Below are positions 6,375-6,410 of a stretch of DNA of 6,410 nucleotides, one piece after another. The stretch spans positions 1-6,410 of the forward strand of contig CAJQNH010000101.1 of assembly GCA_905479615.1 (NCBI GenBank). Direction: 5' to 3'. Source of the stretch: an uncultured Eudoraea sp. Its GTDB lineage: Bacteria; Bacteroidota; Bacteroidia; Flavobacteriales; Flavobacteriaceae. The first letter of the stretch is position 1. The number at the start of each line of letters is the position of its first letter. The notes beneath the pieces are model-generated. The model did not search any database. It saw only the letters and a list, made by a program, of their open reading frames with translations, and was not told where the DNA came from. The position numbers and the translations under genes are program-made.

Positions 6375-6410
6375 ATCCGTGAAATTAGATTTGTCTGCTC
6401 TAATTACAAA

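Noticed and set aside
6301..6410. Plus-strand frame from ATG 6301, open to the right edge
   Set aside because: It has no ribosome site and encodes an undistinguished mix of polar and hydrophobic residues. It overlaps a minus-strand frame with a clearer membrane-protein layout, and open frames of this length arise by chance in AT-rich DNA.

Overview
The window is ordinary chromosomal DNA, most likely from a member of the Bacteroidota. It is AT-rich, start codons mostly lack a Shine-Dalgarno sequence and follow A-rich leaders, and a perfect match to the Bacteroidota -7 promoter element (TAnnTTTGC) precedes the minus-strand gene near the right end. No RNA gene, insertion sequence, CRISPR array or other mobile element was seen.

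Positions 1-5844 hold six plus-strand genes with one theme, acyl-CoA metabolism. In order they are: a 5'-truncated crotonase that resembles the delta3,delta2-enoyl-CoA isomerase branch; a CurA/leukotriene-B4-dehydrogenase-type NADP-dependent oxidoreductase; a zinc-free quinone-oxidoreductase-type NADPH reductase that overlaps it by 20 bases; a FabG-like short-chain dehydrogenase; a MaoC-type (R)-specific enoyl-CoA hydratase; and a 605-residue long-chain acyl-CoA synthetase. Spacing divides them into three blocks: the first three genes (7-base gap, then overlap), the dehydrogenase/hydratase pair (5-base gap), and the synthetase. The blocks are separated by gaps of 108 and 87 bases with no convincing terminator, so one long operon with possible internal promoters is plausible.

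Together the set can activate a fatty acid to its CoA thioester, shift a double bond, hydrate or dehydrate through the (R)-3-hydroxyacyl-CoA stereoisomer, interconvert hydroxy- and ketoacyl-CoA, and possibly reduce an enoyl-CoA. Because the hydratase is of the MaoC type and sits beside a short-chain dehydrogenase, this part resembles peroxisomal multifunctional enzyme type 2 as two separate proteins. No thiolase, acyl-CoA dehydrogenase or FadB-type (S)-hydroxyacyl-CoA dehydrogenase lies in the window; they may lie upstream, since the cluster is cut by the left edge.

The right end (5845-6410) is different. A convergent 97-residue single-pass membrane protein of unknown function lies on the minus strand behind its own promoter. 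Beyond it, at the edge, is a possible very short transmembrane ORF on the same strand. An inverted repeat lies between the converging genes. I see no clear new system; the points most worth checking are the hydratase/dehydrogenase pairing and the two small membrane ORFs.
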